A stretch of 64,000 nt of DNA from Heterobilharzia americana. Lineage: Eukaryota; Platyhelminthes; Trematoda; Strigeidida; Schistosomatidae. The DNA is taken from positions 25,435,661 through 25,499,660 of the forward strand of contig OX104127.1 in NCBI GenBank assembly GCA_944470555.2, in the 5' to 3' direction. This document shows, piece after piece, positions 45,598 to 56,370 of this stretch. Numbering within the stretch: position 1 is the first letter of the stretch; each line of letters begins with the position of its first letter. The notes below the pieces were generated by a model, which did no database searches, had not been told where the DNA came from, and saw only the letters and a program-made list of their open reading frames with translations. Both the position numbers and the translations under genes were made by a program.

Positions 45598-45750
45598 GCT
45601 GGTGGGGTCGTGGGTGCGCACTGCTGAGGAGTCCCATACTAGGACGAAACAGCTGTCCAGTGCTTCCAGGTTTCCTTTATTCCACCAACTGATGTCAGTC
45701 TACTATGAATAACAACTTGAAATAATTCCAAATCTCCACAACTCCCTCAA
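45598..45750 (+). repeat. Family A SINE, plus half of inverted pair
   Basis: Starts at the tgctggtggggtcg linker without its own tRNA head, then intact hammerhead and full tail. The linker-hammerhead stretch is an almost perfect inverted copy of 45456-45522, so the locus can fold into a large hairpin. Confidence 0.8.
45618..45663 (+). ncRNA. Hammerhead ribozyme, type I, consensus-intact (family A)
   Basis: Same sequence as the minus-strand ribozyme at 45459-45504: all core residues, stems I to III and the GUC triplet are intact. With the neighbour, either transcript of this locus would carry one active-looking ribozyme and the antisense of the other. Confidence 0.88.
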
Positions 45751-46009
45751 AATTTAACTTCTTTATTTTATAAAAATCTGGATTTTCAGCCTGAATAAAC
45801 AGATGTCTTTTTGGCTATTTCAGTTGTTGCTAGGATAGCCTTTAAAATCATTCAGAAGTTGACTATGACAATTTTGGATACTTTAGTTTCCAGTTTTATA
45901 CAGTAATCCTTTGTATACGTTATTATTTTAATACAATACTAAAATAAAAAATGTAAAGTGCTTTCTGAAAGAACTTATTCACGTAGACAATAAGTCGAAC
46001 AGGTTTATG
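45751..46009. other. Unassigned stretch
   Basis: No gene or repeat recognised. Confidence 0.35.
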
Positions 46010-46500
46010 CTTTCGACCAACTTCGAATGTATACTGACTGGTCACTGGAGAGTCACCAGTTTCAGCTTCTCTAGTCCTAAGTCTTGACCCAAATTCTATA
46101 GATCATTTCGCAATGTGCCTACCAAGTTAGAAGGTGAGTCACCGCCATGCACTTTGATCTATGATAGCTGGTTACAACCAACTGGTAGATAGGAAGCCAT
46201 GAACCTATATATCATGCTCGTTAGCATTCATCAGCAAAACATATCTGCAACCTCGAGAGAATTGATGTTCCGACTGATCTCTAATGACCAATTAATGTAT
46301 CTAATCCAATCCTACGGGAGGTCAGTCGTGGTTCAACTAGCCCATTGGTAACATTATCAGCTATAATGCTGGGTGATGAAAGTTGGAATCTTAGAGGGGA
46401 CACTGCTTCCTTCAGAGTTGCAGATGTACCTTGCCGATGAGTATCAACATACATAAAATTTCGGTCTTGTAGAACCTTCCATTGATAGCCTTCAACCAAC
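46010..46500. repeat. Family C repeats in inverted arrangement
   Basis: A minus copy (about 46010-46265) ends with the complement of TTGCTGATGAATGC...GCATGATA, in which CTGATGA is followed by a perfect ATGC/GCAT stem but GAAA has become GATA. A plus copy with a tRNA-like head (46318-46400) follows. This is the clearest hint that family C also once carried a hammerhead. Confidence 0.55.
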
Positions 46501-46804
46501 TAACAACTTAAAATTTGAAACAGTTAGTCCTTTTTATAAATTTCGATAGCGTAACTGGAAGAAGAAGTTTATCTGAACAATGTGATGTGTTTACGCAGTA
46601 AATTTCGAATAATCTGATCCCCCACATACTTACTTGTTAAGTCAATACATATTAAATTGAGGAATGACAGGACAAATACAACAATCATCACAATAAGCAA
46701 CTAAAATTAAGAAAGATAAAAAGAAAAAGGTAGAGTGACATAGTTGATCCTAATGTTTGTAAGAATACAGAGTTCATCAAGTAGGTGTAGTGTAAGAACA
46801 AATT
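46501..46804. other. PLE terminal-like segment and unassigned DNA
   Basis: 46545-46620 resembles 43455-43530 (PLE end). The remainder is the 3' side of the minus-strand PLE fragment at 46805. Confidence 0.35.
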
Positions 46805-47010
46805 TTTTTTAGAAACACAAAGGTGATTTAAATTTGTGCATGACAATGGCTTCCACAAATCTCAGTATACGTCTCTGACTGTTTCTATATAAGACTTTGA
46901 AAGCTGTTTGAGCATTAACCTTGTGACCTGTTTCTATGATATTTTTAGGTAAAGAAGAGGGTCGTCTCCCAGTAGCACTTCTTGTAAGCAACATTTTCAC
47001 TCTTTACACT
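46805..47010 (-). mobile_element. Penelope-like element, endonuclease C-terminal fragment
   Basis: Minus-strand RRPSSLPKNIIETGHKVNAQ, KVLYRNSQRRILRFVEAI, HKFKSPLCF then a premature stop. Nearly the same text as in 48430-48590, so the two are close relatives in opposite orientation. Confidence 0.75.
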
Positions 47011-48178
47011 TAACTACGTTAGCACTAACTAGTGATAAGGTTTCCTCGCGTTTACTCACCTTTATCACTGCATGTAGAAATCAGTTTATCTTGGCAGTGA
47101 AAAACTACACTTAAATGCAACAGAGTTATTAACAAAATCGTTTGTATATATATTCACAAAACTCGGTCCAAATAGAAGTTTGTGCTAATGATATCGTCTA
47201 GAATTTCAATGAAACGAAAAAGAAATCCACTCAGCTATCTTGTGCAAATCCGTAAGGTAGGCGGCAATGAGCCACATCTAGTGTGTAAGGATTAATCATA
47301 CTACCTGATTGCGTAAACCTCAAGAAGTGGAGTAGTGTTCAAACGCTTGACCCACTGATTGAAAGTCAACTCCCTAAATCAATGAATCACAACACTTTGA
47401 ATTTCAATGAGAGTTTCAAAAAATAAACTCTTCAACTCAGTGAACACAATCAAAATGATCGTTGTGTTCCTTCAAAAGTGATTAACACTTCATTCATCAT
47501 ACAATAGTCTACATTTATAGTCTTGTACAACCAGATGAACATAAATATACTTTAATAAATGTAATCTACTTATACAAGGTCATGTAATTTGTTTACAAAT
47601 ATCTCACTTGTAAATTGTATATAATTAACCGTAGTGAATAGTGTAAAAGAATTTGCACAAATAATGCAATATAAATAAATAAATACTGGAAAGGTAAACT
47701 ATATAAAACTTTACAACCAAAATGTCTGGAACAGCACTAAGTAAAATAAACTTCTTTAGAAGTATTCATAAATATTCTTTTCAACAGAAACAAACTCCTA
47801 TGGTAGACTTCTATAAGGTTAACGCAAAATCACTTGAACGGATAGAAAATACTCATCTATTCATAAAAAAGAGCTAAACTAACGGAAATTTACGTCTTCA
47901 ACACATTGCATACCTTCTATTGGCAAATGAAAACAAACAAACTACTTTATAGATCGAGTTAAAATAAGGTAAAGTTTATGAAACGAGTTAACATTATTCT
48001 GGAAACTAGACAATCTACGAATCTCATTGATATCCTATGTATTCATCATTCTGTCTTCAGCAGTCTCAACATGTTTTAGAGCTATGCACTTACAGATAAC
48101 CAGAGGAGGAAACAAATATCTCAGTACAAAATTAACAGTTCGATAGGAGTTCGTATAGCTTTAATTTGAAGTTTAGAA
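47011..48178. other. Unassigned AT-rich stretch
   Basis: No gene or repeat recognised; composition only. Confidence 0.35.
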
Positions 48179-48673
48179 ATGTTTCGCTCTTTAACGAACG
48201 GTTGTAATCTTATCATCGCGGAAAAAACAAAACACATGCTACATCAAAAACCTAAACACTGTATCAAAGATTATGTCACATCCCACTGTTTTTGTCAATT
48301 TAAATGCATGTGTGGTCACATATACGTAGGGAGGAGTAATCAAGCCATGCAGTTAAGGGTAGGAGAACATGTACCTAAATGCCTTCAAAAACCAATAGAG
48401 TATGAAACCATGATAAATGCTGGTAGGAGACAACCGTCTTCTTTACCTAAACATATCATAGAAACAGGTCATAAAGTTAATGTTCAAACAGTTTTCAAAG
48501 TCTTACATAGAAACAGTCAGAGACGTATACTGAGATTTGCGGAAGCCATCGCAATTCACAAATTTAGACCACCTTTATGTGTACAAAAACAATTTGTTTT
48601 TACACACTACACCTACTTGATGAACTCTGTATTCTTACAAACATTAGGATCAACTATGTCACTTCCTTTATGA
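48179..48673 (+). mobile_element. Penelope-like element GIY-YIG endonuclease, uninterrupted ORF
   Basis: A 164-residue frame covers the whole domain without a stop: RSLTNGCNLIIAEKTK (spacer), HCFCQFKCMCGHIYVGRSNQ (residues about 48-68; Cys cluster, IY and YVG motif, conserved Arg), LRVGEHVPKCLQKP (His), SLPKHIIETGHKVNVQTVFK (about 97-116), RRILRFAEAIAIHKF with the conserved Glu, and RPPLCVQKQFVF. It is the best-preserved PLE endonuclease in the window. No RT precedes it, so it is a 5'-truncated copy, and RTE sequence follows directly at about 48675. Confidence 0.8.
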
Positions 48674-48674
48674 C

Positions 48675-49035
48675 GACGCTACATGCCAAGTGATTCACAA
48701 TGGAAAGCTCAGTCATGCCTTTGAAGCGAAATGAAGACAGGAGTAAGACAAGGTTGCCGCCTACTATCACCGATCATCTTCCTCATTGTGGTCAACTGGA
48801 CTGAACAATATCATGCAACAAACTGTGAGGAGCGAGAAGAGGGTCATGCACGCTTACTGGACCGATGGAAAGACCCCAGGAGAAGATTTGGATTTCGTCA
48901 ACTATGATCATTTACGTCTAATGTCTTACATCGCACAAACTCGAACATCTACAGGCAAAAACTGAAAAGTTAGCAGAAGAGACCAGGAACCGAAGATGGA
49001 ACTTAGTTCAGGTGAACATAGAGAAGACAGAGGTT
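48675..49035 (+). mobile_element. RTE-clade LINE RT fragment
   Basis: Encodes YDDATCQVIHNGKLSHAFEA, then after one frameshift KTGVRQGCRLLSPIIFLIVV and a degraded FADD region. It is the RT fragment of the 1018 and 7702 elements, slightly longer at its 5' end. It ends where a family C fragment begins. Confidence 0.75.
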
Positions 49036-49205
49036 GAGCAGAGCTTCCTCCCGATTACCTCCAACCAACTAACATCTACTAATGTACACTGCGATGCTGA
49101 GCTCCGTAGTTTGATGGCCACATTGCAAATATGATCGATAGGATTCTGTCCGCATTCAAGACTAAACAACACGAAATTGGTTACTCTCCCGTGACCAATC
49201 AATAT
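49036..49205 (-). repeat. Family C fragment
   Basis: Shares with 8600-8760 and 22030-22070 phrases such as attacctccaaccaactaac and caacacgaaattggttactc. The tRNA head is missing. Confidence 0.45.
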
Positions 49206-49382
49206 ATATCTTACTGGATAATAATTTCTTAATTGATTTCCACATTATGAATGTTTAGCCCTAAAACTCCAAGATAGCATTTATTTGTTTGCCGAGTAAC
49301 GAGAAAGGCATAATATTATTCCCAGGCGAGATCCTGTCAACCAGCCACTACTCTAAATGTGTTCGGCGACAGGTTCTCAGTT

Positions 49383-49610
49383 GGTTGGTTCGTTGCCAGA
49401 CAGAGTTCCTTCTCGATTATTCTTATTATTTTGGCCATCTGATCTCCATCTTCACTATCGAGTGAGTGTAGGTGGCAGGTGTTGATGTGATGTATATCTG
49501 TAGTTTGTTGGAAATGCTTTTCGTAACGTGCGAGGTCTGTGAAGCATTACATGGGAGCACTGACTTGACTGGCACCAGCGTTGAGAATCCGGATCTTTTT
49601 CTCATACAGT
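49383..49610 (-). mobile_element. RTE-clade LINE 3' fragment, minus strand
   Basis: Minus-strand SGFSTLVPVKSVLPCNASQT, SHVTKSISNKLQIY and IVKMEIRWPK match the C-terminal part of the elements at 1018 and 55490. Confidence 0.7.
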
Positions 49611-49949
49611 GTTGTTTAAAAAACAATACCTCATAATGATAAGGTGTACTTAAAGATATCCAAGATGTAAAACTAGCTTCACGGGTAAATGATATGTACG
49701 TGTTTAGCTGACGAGTTATCTCACAAATCATTTGACATAAAAAAAACAACCAATGAAGAAATCTTTAAGTGTTTACGTTGTATGTTACCGACATTTATCA
49801 CAGTTCGAAAACATATCCTTTTCATGGGAACTTTTGTTAAAATTCTTAAGCGAAAACATTGTCTTTTGAACGATATTACTGTATGTAGTCATAATCAAGA
49901 CAACTCAACCTTTTTATGAAAGTTTCCTGAAAGCGTAGTGTTGTTTCAA
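49611..49949. other. Unassigned stretch
   Basis: No gene or repeat recognised. Confidence 0.3.
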
Positions 49950-50360
49950 TTGAATTTGGGGGTTATTGGGGATTTGGAGATTTTTCCAGTTGGAATTCAT
50001 CATGGACTGACATCAGTTGGAGGAACATTGGAAACCTGAAAGCATTGGACAACTGTTTCGTCTAACTAGTATGGGACTCTTCAGCAGTGCGCACCCACGA
50101 CCACAACAGGAGTTGAATCCGCGACCTCAAGGTTCAATGGTCACCACGTTACCATTGGACCACTGAGTCGGAATCTAGTGATCATATTTCCAACTTCTGT
50201 CAGTTCATGACATAAAGCGACCACCACCCAATATCATCGTTGAGTATTTGTCCTCACGGCCACCAGGTTTGGTCTACTGGTCACAACTTCTCATTGAAAC
50301 TTCAGGAATCACCTGTCAACCCTAGTCACCAAAAAGGATTAGTTCAATTGAATTTGAGGG
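49950..50360 (-). repeat. Family A SINE, complete minus monomer
   Basis: All parts are present: tail, hammerhead (50042-50090), tRNA head (50100-50180) and 5' unique part ending near aggattagttcaattgaat. A length near 410 bp agrees with the tandem period at 23471. Confidence 0.75.
50042..50090 (-). ncRNA. Hammerhead ribozyme, core intact, weakened stems (family A)
   Basis: CTGAAGA, GAAA and GUC are present. Stem II pairs GTC/GAC with a fourth C-A mismatch, stem III is ACAG/TTGT, and stem I GCACTG/CAATGC has one mismatch. Confidence 0.65.
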
Positions 50361-50610
50361 TTTGTAGCGGTTGTGCTATGTCATGAACTGACAGAAGTTG
50401 GAAATATGAGCCATAGGATTCTGACCCAGTGGCTCAATGGTAACGTACCGACGACGGAACCTGAAGGTCACGGGTTCGACCATTGCTGTGGTCATGCGTG
50501 CGCACTGCTGCAGAGTCCTATACTAGTTGGACAAAGCAGCTGTTCAGTGCTCCCAGGTATCCAATGTTCTTCCAACTGATGTCAGTCCATGATTAATACC
50601 AAATGAAAGT
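50361..50610 (+). repeat. Family A SINE, plus copy
   Basis: Head-to-head with 49950-50360. tRNA head (TGGCTCAATGG, GGGTTCGACC) is good. The hammerhead reads CTGCAGA and CAAAG, so it is inactive. Confidence 0.7.
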
Positions 50611-50944
50611 ACTGTTTCAGTTTGTCAATATTTTGTTTCAACATTTAAAGCTGTTTTCAAAGTGAAAATCAACTTATCATTCAGTGAGATGGTAGCATTT
50701 TGATCTATGCTAGTAGTTTTATCGCTTAGGATACCCTACTGATAAGCAATAATAAAAGTATTTCTGAGATTATCATAAGACAAGAAAGGTTATAGATACA
50801 GACATTCTGTTTTTCAGAAAACCCAAGTTACGATATGTTTGATTCACGACTGGACACTTCTAGTATTGCAATCAGTGACAGAAGGAATTCAACACTCGAT
50901 TATAATCGATTCGAGCTTTACTTCTATGGAGGTGAACATAGATT
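50611..50944. other. Unassigned stretch
   Basis: No gene or repeat recognised. Confidence 0.3.
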
Positions 50945-51115
50945 AACAGACTCCTCAGCAGTGCTCCTCAGGGATCCCCCCAGGAATCGAACCTGAGCAC
51001 CTGATGTTTCATAGTGAGTAGGTTACCATTGAGCCAATGAGTCGGGATCCCATTATCCGCATTTTCTTGCTTCTGTTAATCTGTAATATACCGCCGTCTT
51101 CAACTAATATCATCG
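50945..51115 (-). repeat. Family A SINE fragment starting inside stem II
   Basis: Begins at agactcctcagcagtgct, so it holds only the 5' half of the hammerhead, then tRNA head and 5' part. Confidence 0.65.
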
Positions 51116-51454
51116 TTAAGCTCTGGAATTCTTATTACTTACGAGTTTTGTGGTTTATATTACCTTGAAGAAAGTCACATTTCCCTAACAGATACCAAAA
51201 ATTTATGTCACTGAAATATTTCAAAAGTTCTGTACAAATCATATGGAGGTTAAAGGAATGTTGTGCGAGAAATAGACAGATCTATCATGAGTCTCTTCTT
51301 GAAACTTTTCCGAAATACTTCCCTTTTGTATAACATACATATGGTGCAGATTATCTCTCCTATGAAACACCTGCATAAATATGTGTTAATTTTTAAAACA
51401 ACTGAATGTTATCAGCTACATTCAGGAAGTTGTTCCAATCTCTCGCACAAGATT
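51116..51454. other. Unassigned stretch
   Basis: No gene or repeat recognised. Confidence 0.3.
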
Positions 51455-51560
51455 CGTCTCATACTAGGACAAAACAGCTGCTCAGAGCTTTCGAGTCTTC
51501 AATCTGTTCTTTAACTGACTTCAGTCTGCGGCGAAAAACTATCTTGAAATCAGTAGAATC
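51455..51560 (+). repeat. Family A SINE fragment (3' half of hammerhead and tail)
   Basis: Begins at gtctcatactaggac in stem II and runs into the tail. It is complementary in content to the minus fragment at 50945-51115, 340 bases away. Confidence 0.6.
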
Positions 51561-52310
51561 CCACAAATCACCGACGGCATTAACGTTGTTGAACGGCTTA
51601 AAATGTAAGAATCCCGTGTGTGTATCAGGACTCCCGAACTGAAATCAGGTAGTCATCTGTAAGTATAAAAAAAAATCAGAAGCAACAACTAACGCCAACC
51701 GCTCATCTAAAAGAAATGATAATTATGTATAATATTATCTGCACAGTAATAGTGTGCTTAGTTCGAGTTATTCAAATAGTACATCACATAGGTTTGTATA
51801 AAGTTATCCGGACAATGGCTAACCCCTGCTACTGTAGTACTCAAACTACGTATTCATTGCGTGATAACTGCAGTCACACTACTCCCAAAACTCCTGACCA
51901 TTATAGCTCACTAGTTTCATTCACTTACAGACAACAAACACAATAGCTACCGTGTCAGGTAAAACGTAGCGAACAACACTGTCTTGGTACATAAGTTAGC
52001 AGCTGCAGTGCAATTTATGATGAATAAACACCAGTTGGAATGGAAATCTCCAAGGTTGCACCTGTAAACATCTGACTAATGAGTAATTGATAATATGTTC
52101 TACTCAACTTGCAACAATATTAATTTTATAGTACCGATCTAGAATGGTACAAAATAAAATACTGAAAAAAAAGTGGTTGCAATCGACCGACTTCAATCGA
52201 TAGTACTCACTGGTTCAGTTCATATAATCACAATTTTAAGCGACTTTATAGCCAGTTCATACGATGAAGCTGTTGTACTGATATGAATGGTATAGTAAGG
52301 TGGAAGATAT
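51561..52310. other. Unassigned stretch
   Basis: No gene or repeat recognised. Confidence 0.35.
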
Positions 52311-52730
52311 GAGAAGGCTTTAGGTGTTTGACCACCGTTGCCTTCGTAGCATAAACCGTATTCCGTGGTGTCACCACGTGAGTAACTCAGAAGTCAGAAG
52401 TAGAGTTTTAGGGAGAAGAGGTAAGTCGGTTGACACAGTTGTGAACCTTCATCGGCTGAAATGTCTGGCTGGGACACGTGTTATGTATGCCTAGTCGCCG
52501 ACTGCCTCGTCATACAATGTTGGCCGAAGTAGGTTCAGACTGCAAAAAGACTCGAGGTGGCCAGACTAAAACATGGCACCAATGTATGAAGTCTCTGACG
52601 GTTGGTTTGAGCCATGTGGGGCGATGCAGACTATGTGGTTGGGGTCCACGGGACAAGAGGAACCAGTGGTTGGAGACTCTAGGGAGGGGGGGATATGGCT
52701 GAGAACTGATGTCAGTGGCGCAGATGTATA
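52311..52730 (+). mobile_element. Non-LTR retrotransposon, C-terminal region of RT ORF (second LINE family)
   Basis: Encodes RRLRVFDHRCLRSINRIPWC, NSEVRSRVLG, then after frameshifts KTRGGQTKTWHQCMKSLTVG, LSHVGRCRLCGWGPRDKRNQ and WLETLG. This tail, C-terminal to RT (RLRxFDxRCLRxI ... GGQxxTWxxxMK ... GWGPRDxxxxWLETL), belongs to a trematode LINE family distinct from the RTE copies above. An exact family name is not given because I cannot check it. Confidence 0.7.
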
Positions 52731-53314
52731 CACACATTATCCTCATCTTAACGACGCTATACTGAATCCCGTTCTTCCTTTCTCTCTCTTCGTACTTTAT
52801 ATTTCTTTTGACTGAATTTTCTTATCTTCATCTTCCAATTCACTGCCTTTTTATTTGATGTACTGATATGAGTTGTGGCGAATCGGACCGTTACGTAGTA
52901 ATTCCTGGCCTTATGTTGATTTGGATGGATGGATGGTACAGTCTGTAAAGTTGCGATTCCATATAACCAAAGGTCATCCCATTATATAAACCTATTCACT
53001 TGGTTTGAATAGATAGGCAAAAGAACTTGGAAATATGGATAAAAAGTGCCACCTGTTCCACAGCCATAGTAAACAGGGACAAGGAGAACATATCGAAAGG
53101 GTTTAAAATGAAAATGACTATACTTTATTCAGGGATTATCAGCCTAAAATATACTTAACATTGAAGAAATGATAACATGAACTTAGTTAAGGATGAGGAA
53201 ACTGAAAATTGATGAGGTGTGATAAAATAAGAGGAAGGTGAGTCTCGATACCCAGTTATAGAAGGTATATTAACATGTAATTGAGATGATCCAGGAAGTA
53301 GTTTGCAAAAACAC
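52731..53314. other. Unassigned stretch
   Basis: Includes a short ggatggatggat run near 52921-52935. No gene recognised. Confidence 0.3.
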
Positions 53315-53655
53315 TCTAACTAATGTTAGACTGTAATGAATACCAACTTGAAATCAATAAATAAATTTCCACAAACCTCCAAACTTCAAGATGAGATTTC
53401 CCAAAGTTCTAATAAGAAATTGTGACCAGTGGGGTCAACCAAGTTGAACTTGGATGAATGTTATACTATAACACAAACTGACAGAAGTAGAAGAAAGAAG
53501 TCCATTAGATTTTAACCCAGCAACTTAATAGTAGAGTGCTCATCAGGAGACCTAAAGGTTTTCAGTTCAATCTTTGGGAGTCCCATACTAAGATGAAACA
53601 TTTCTTCAGTGCTCCCAGGTTCCCAATGGTGTCAGTACATGATGAATATCAAAAT
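53315..53655 (+). repeat. Family A SINE, heavily decayed plus copy
   Basis: Tail of one unit, then 5' part, damaged tRNA head and a hammerhead without its 5' core box (53578-53625). Confidence 0.55.
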
Positions 53656-53674
53656 GAAAATAATTAAAATATTT

Positions 53675-53875
53675 TTGAGATGAATGGGGATTTTTCAATT
53701 TAGAACTGGTATTCATCATGGACTGTCATTAGCTGGAGAACCATTGAAAATCTGGGAGCACTGGACAGCCACTTCGTCCTAGTATAAAGATCCTCAGCAG
53801 TACGCACCGGCTACGGATCGAACTCAAGACCTTCAGGTCTCACGGGGAACGCGTTTACCAATCAGCTCCCAGATT
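53675..53875 (-). repeat. Family A SINE, minus half of inverted pair
   Basis: Hammerhead CTGAGGA kept but stem II destroyed and GAAG in place of GAAA. tRNA head present. Confidence 0.65.
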
Positions 53876-54345
53876 TTCAGTGATTTCGCAACTGATGCCA
53901 GTTCATGATGAATACTACTTCTAAATTAAAAATCCCCATTCATCTCAAAAATGCATTACTCTATAGTGCTCATTGACGACTTGCTTCCAGATGGATATCA
54001 GGAGGTTCTAATGAGAAGCCATGACCTGTAGGGTCAACCAGTCGTAAGTAAGGTGGATGCTAACTGAAGACCTTGGGTGATAGTCATGCTATGTCGTGAA
54101 TTGACACAAGTTGGAAATTGTGAACCACTGGAAACCGACCCAGTGGCTGGATGGTTAACGAGTTCCTCGTGAAAGCTGAAGGTCCTGAGTTCGATTCCTA
54201 GCCGAGTCATGGGTGCGTACTGCTGAGGAGTCCTATACTAGGATGAAAAAGCTGTCCAGTGCTCCTAGATTTTCAATGGTTCCCCAACTGATGACACTCC
54301 ATGATGAATACTACTTCTAAATTAAAATATTCCTAAAAACCTCCA
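53876..54345 (+). repeat. Family A SINE, plus copies (short tail plus full monomer)
   Basis: A tail (53876-53935) is followed by a full monomer with 5' part, tRNA head (TGGCTGGATGG, GAGTTCGATTCC; 54142-54200), hammerhead and tail. Confidence 0.7.
54217..54262 (+). ncRNA. Hammerhead ribozyme, near-consensus (family A)
   Basis: CTGAGGA (54223-54229), stem II with a G-T closing pair, GAAA, GUC and stem I GTACTG/CAGTGC are kept. Stem III AAAG/CTGT has one A-G mismatch. Confidence 0.6.
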
Positions 54346-54744
54346 AATAGACGATTAAGTGTTGATCTATTTATATTTGCAAATAATTGAGAACATTTTA
54401 GTCGGAGATTTTTAGGAGAATGCTTAAAACCAAAAAAAACAGAGATTTATTATTCTCTTCTACTGTTCTATTTGCTTTGAAAAATACATATGCTCTCATA
54501 GGCATAGTTGAAGATGAGTTGGCTTGGAAAATCAATCACTTTCCATAGCTGTAAGAAAGAACAACTTTCCTTTGTTCACTGGCTGTGATATATCAACTCA
54601 TTTAAACGCCAACTAATAAGAGTTCAATTTCTCTTTCCTCTTTTAACGGTCTCTTTACTTCGTATTACCTTCTATATTCAGTAATGTATTCCTTTCAGTA
54701 TTCTTCCTTGGATAACCTAATTATATGTATCACTTTCCATACTA
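54346..54744. other. Unassigned AT-rich stretch
   Basis: No gene or repeat recognised. Confidence 0.35.
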
Positions 54745-55040
54745 ATAGTAATAGTGGACAGTGGAATCCAGGGTGGGCATTTCGTCCTATTTGGGAATCG
54801 TCAGCTGGATGTACCTGCTCCCCAGTGAGTGATGTTGTTCCCATCGGGATTCGGACTAGGGAGCGACAGCTTCAAACGTCAAAGCATCATCCACTAAACC
54901 ACCGAGCCACGATAGCCACTTCTTGTTCGACGGGTATAGTTTTAGTGTTATTGCGTGTATGACACTGTCGTTGATTGGATTGAATTGATCAGTCTCTGTT
55001 GGCATATGGGCTCCTGTGCGGATGCCTCGATATTGTATGT
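54745..55040 (-). repeat. Family B SINE, minus copy
   Basis: Hammerhead CTGACGA and GAAA are kept, but the closing pair of stem II is T-C and stem III is broken (no U before the cleavage base). tRNA head 54840-54920 and monomer start (54925-55040) are present. Confidence 0.7.
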
Positions 55041-55489
55041 ATAATATATTTGATAACATTAGATTAGCAGAGTGAACTAAGACACATCACATGAGATTCC
55101 CAATTGATATGCTAATAAATAAAAGCTGAATAACTTGACCTCATTAACACTTTTAAACATAAGATTTAACCGTATGATTACTAAACGTCAAATATTTCAC
55201 AGTGAATGTCTTACAACCTTTCACAGTGGTCAAACGATATAAACAAAAGTAACAGTAACCATTAAGTTCGCTGTTTACATATAACATCTATATAATAAGA
55301 AACAATAAATGACTGACATAGATTGCATTTATTTATTATAATTACTTGACAATTTATGACTAATTACAAGTAAGAGGGTCAACGTTATTGTCGACACTAA
55401 TCGGAAGGATTATAGGCTTACCTTGAAATACACTAACAAATTCTCAGATTTGAATGAAGAATCAATTTCATTCTTCATATATTTAAATT
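55041..55489. other. Unassigned AT-rich stretch
   Basis: No gene or repeat recognised. Confidence 0.35.
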
Positions 55490-56066
55490 ACAAGCCTTTA
55501 TTAACCCGAAATCAGTGTAGAGATCTACTGCACTCCACTCTAATCAGCATAAAACGTGAACAAGATCTGGATTCTCAACACTGATGCCAGTCAAGTCAGT
55601 GCTCCCATGTGATGCTTCACAGACCTCGCACGTTACGAAAAGCATTTCCAACAAACTACAGATATACATCACATCAACACCTGCCACCTACACTCACTCG
55701 ATAGTGAAGATGGAGATCAGATGGCCAAAATAATAAGAATAATCGAGAAGACAACGAACCAACCAACTGAGAACCTGTCACCGAACAAATATGCAGAAGA
55801 AAGTGGAGATGGATTGGACTGGATATACATTGGGAGGAGTGTTTGGGGACATCACACATCAGGCCAGAAGGGGCCGTCAAGTGGAACTCAAATGGGAGAC
55901 GACGAGTTGGGTGTCTGAGTCGAGGGTGACATGGAGATGGTGTTAGGAAGAAATGAAAGCTGATGAGCAGTCGTGGAGTCAGGTTCAAAAGACTGCAGAG
56001 AAGACATAGAAATAGTGCAGTGCTACTGAAGCCCACTAGGAACCCAAAGGACAAATAATAATATAT
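55490..56066 (+). mobile_element. RTE-clade LINE 3' fragment
   Basis: Starts at the NLKPVWRS-equivalent region and runs to the 3' tail ggacaaataataat. It matches 1500-2042 and the minus copy at 6690-7300, with frameshifts. This sets the common 3' end of the family. Confidence 0.75.
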
Positions 56067-56264
56067 TTAAAGTGAACGATTTCGCAGTTTATTCTACACC
56101 ACAGCTAGTAATTGGTTTCCCCTTATTTTCACGACTCCTGTCTCATTCATTGATACTTATGATTTCTCACTGATCACAATACTGAAGCGAGTCAATAGGT
56201 CTCTGTTGGCTTTTAAACCCCAACATAAATAGTTGATATCACCTGAAGATTGATTATGATATTC

Positions 56265-56370
56265 TTTGTCAGGTGGTGGTTAGTAGTAGAACCTGGAATA
56301 CACGTTTCGTTCTATTTAGAACTCATCGACTGGATCTCAGTATGTGGTGATCTTCCTGCTGACACCTGGA
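56265..56370 (-). repeat. Family B SINE fragment
   Basis: Hammerhead region only. The core box is TCGATGA, stem II TTCT/AGAA and GAAA are kept. Confidence 0.55.
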
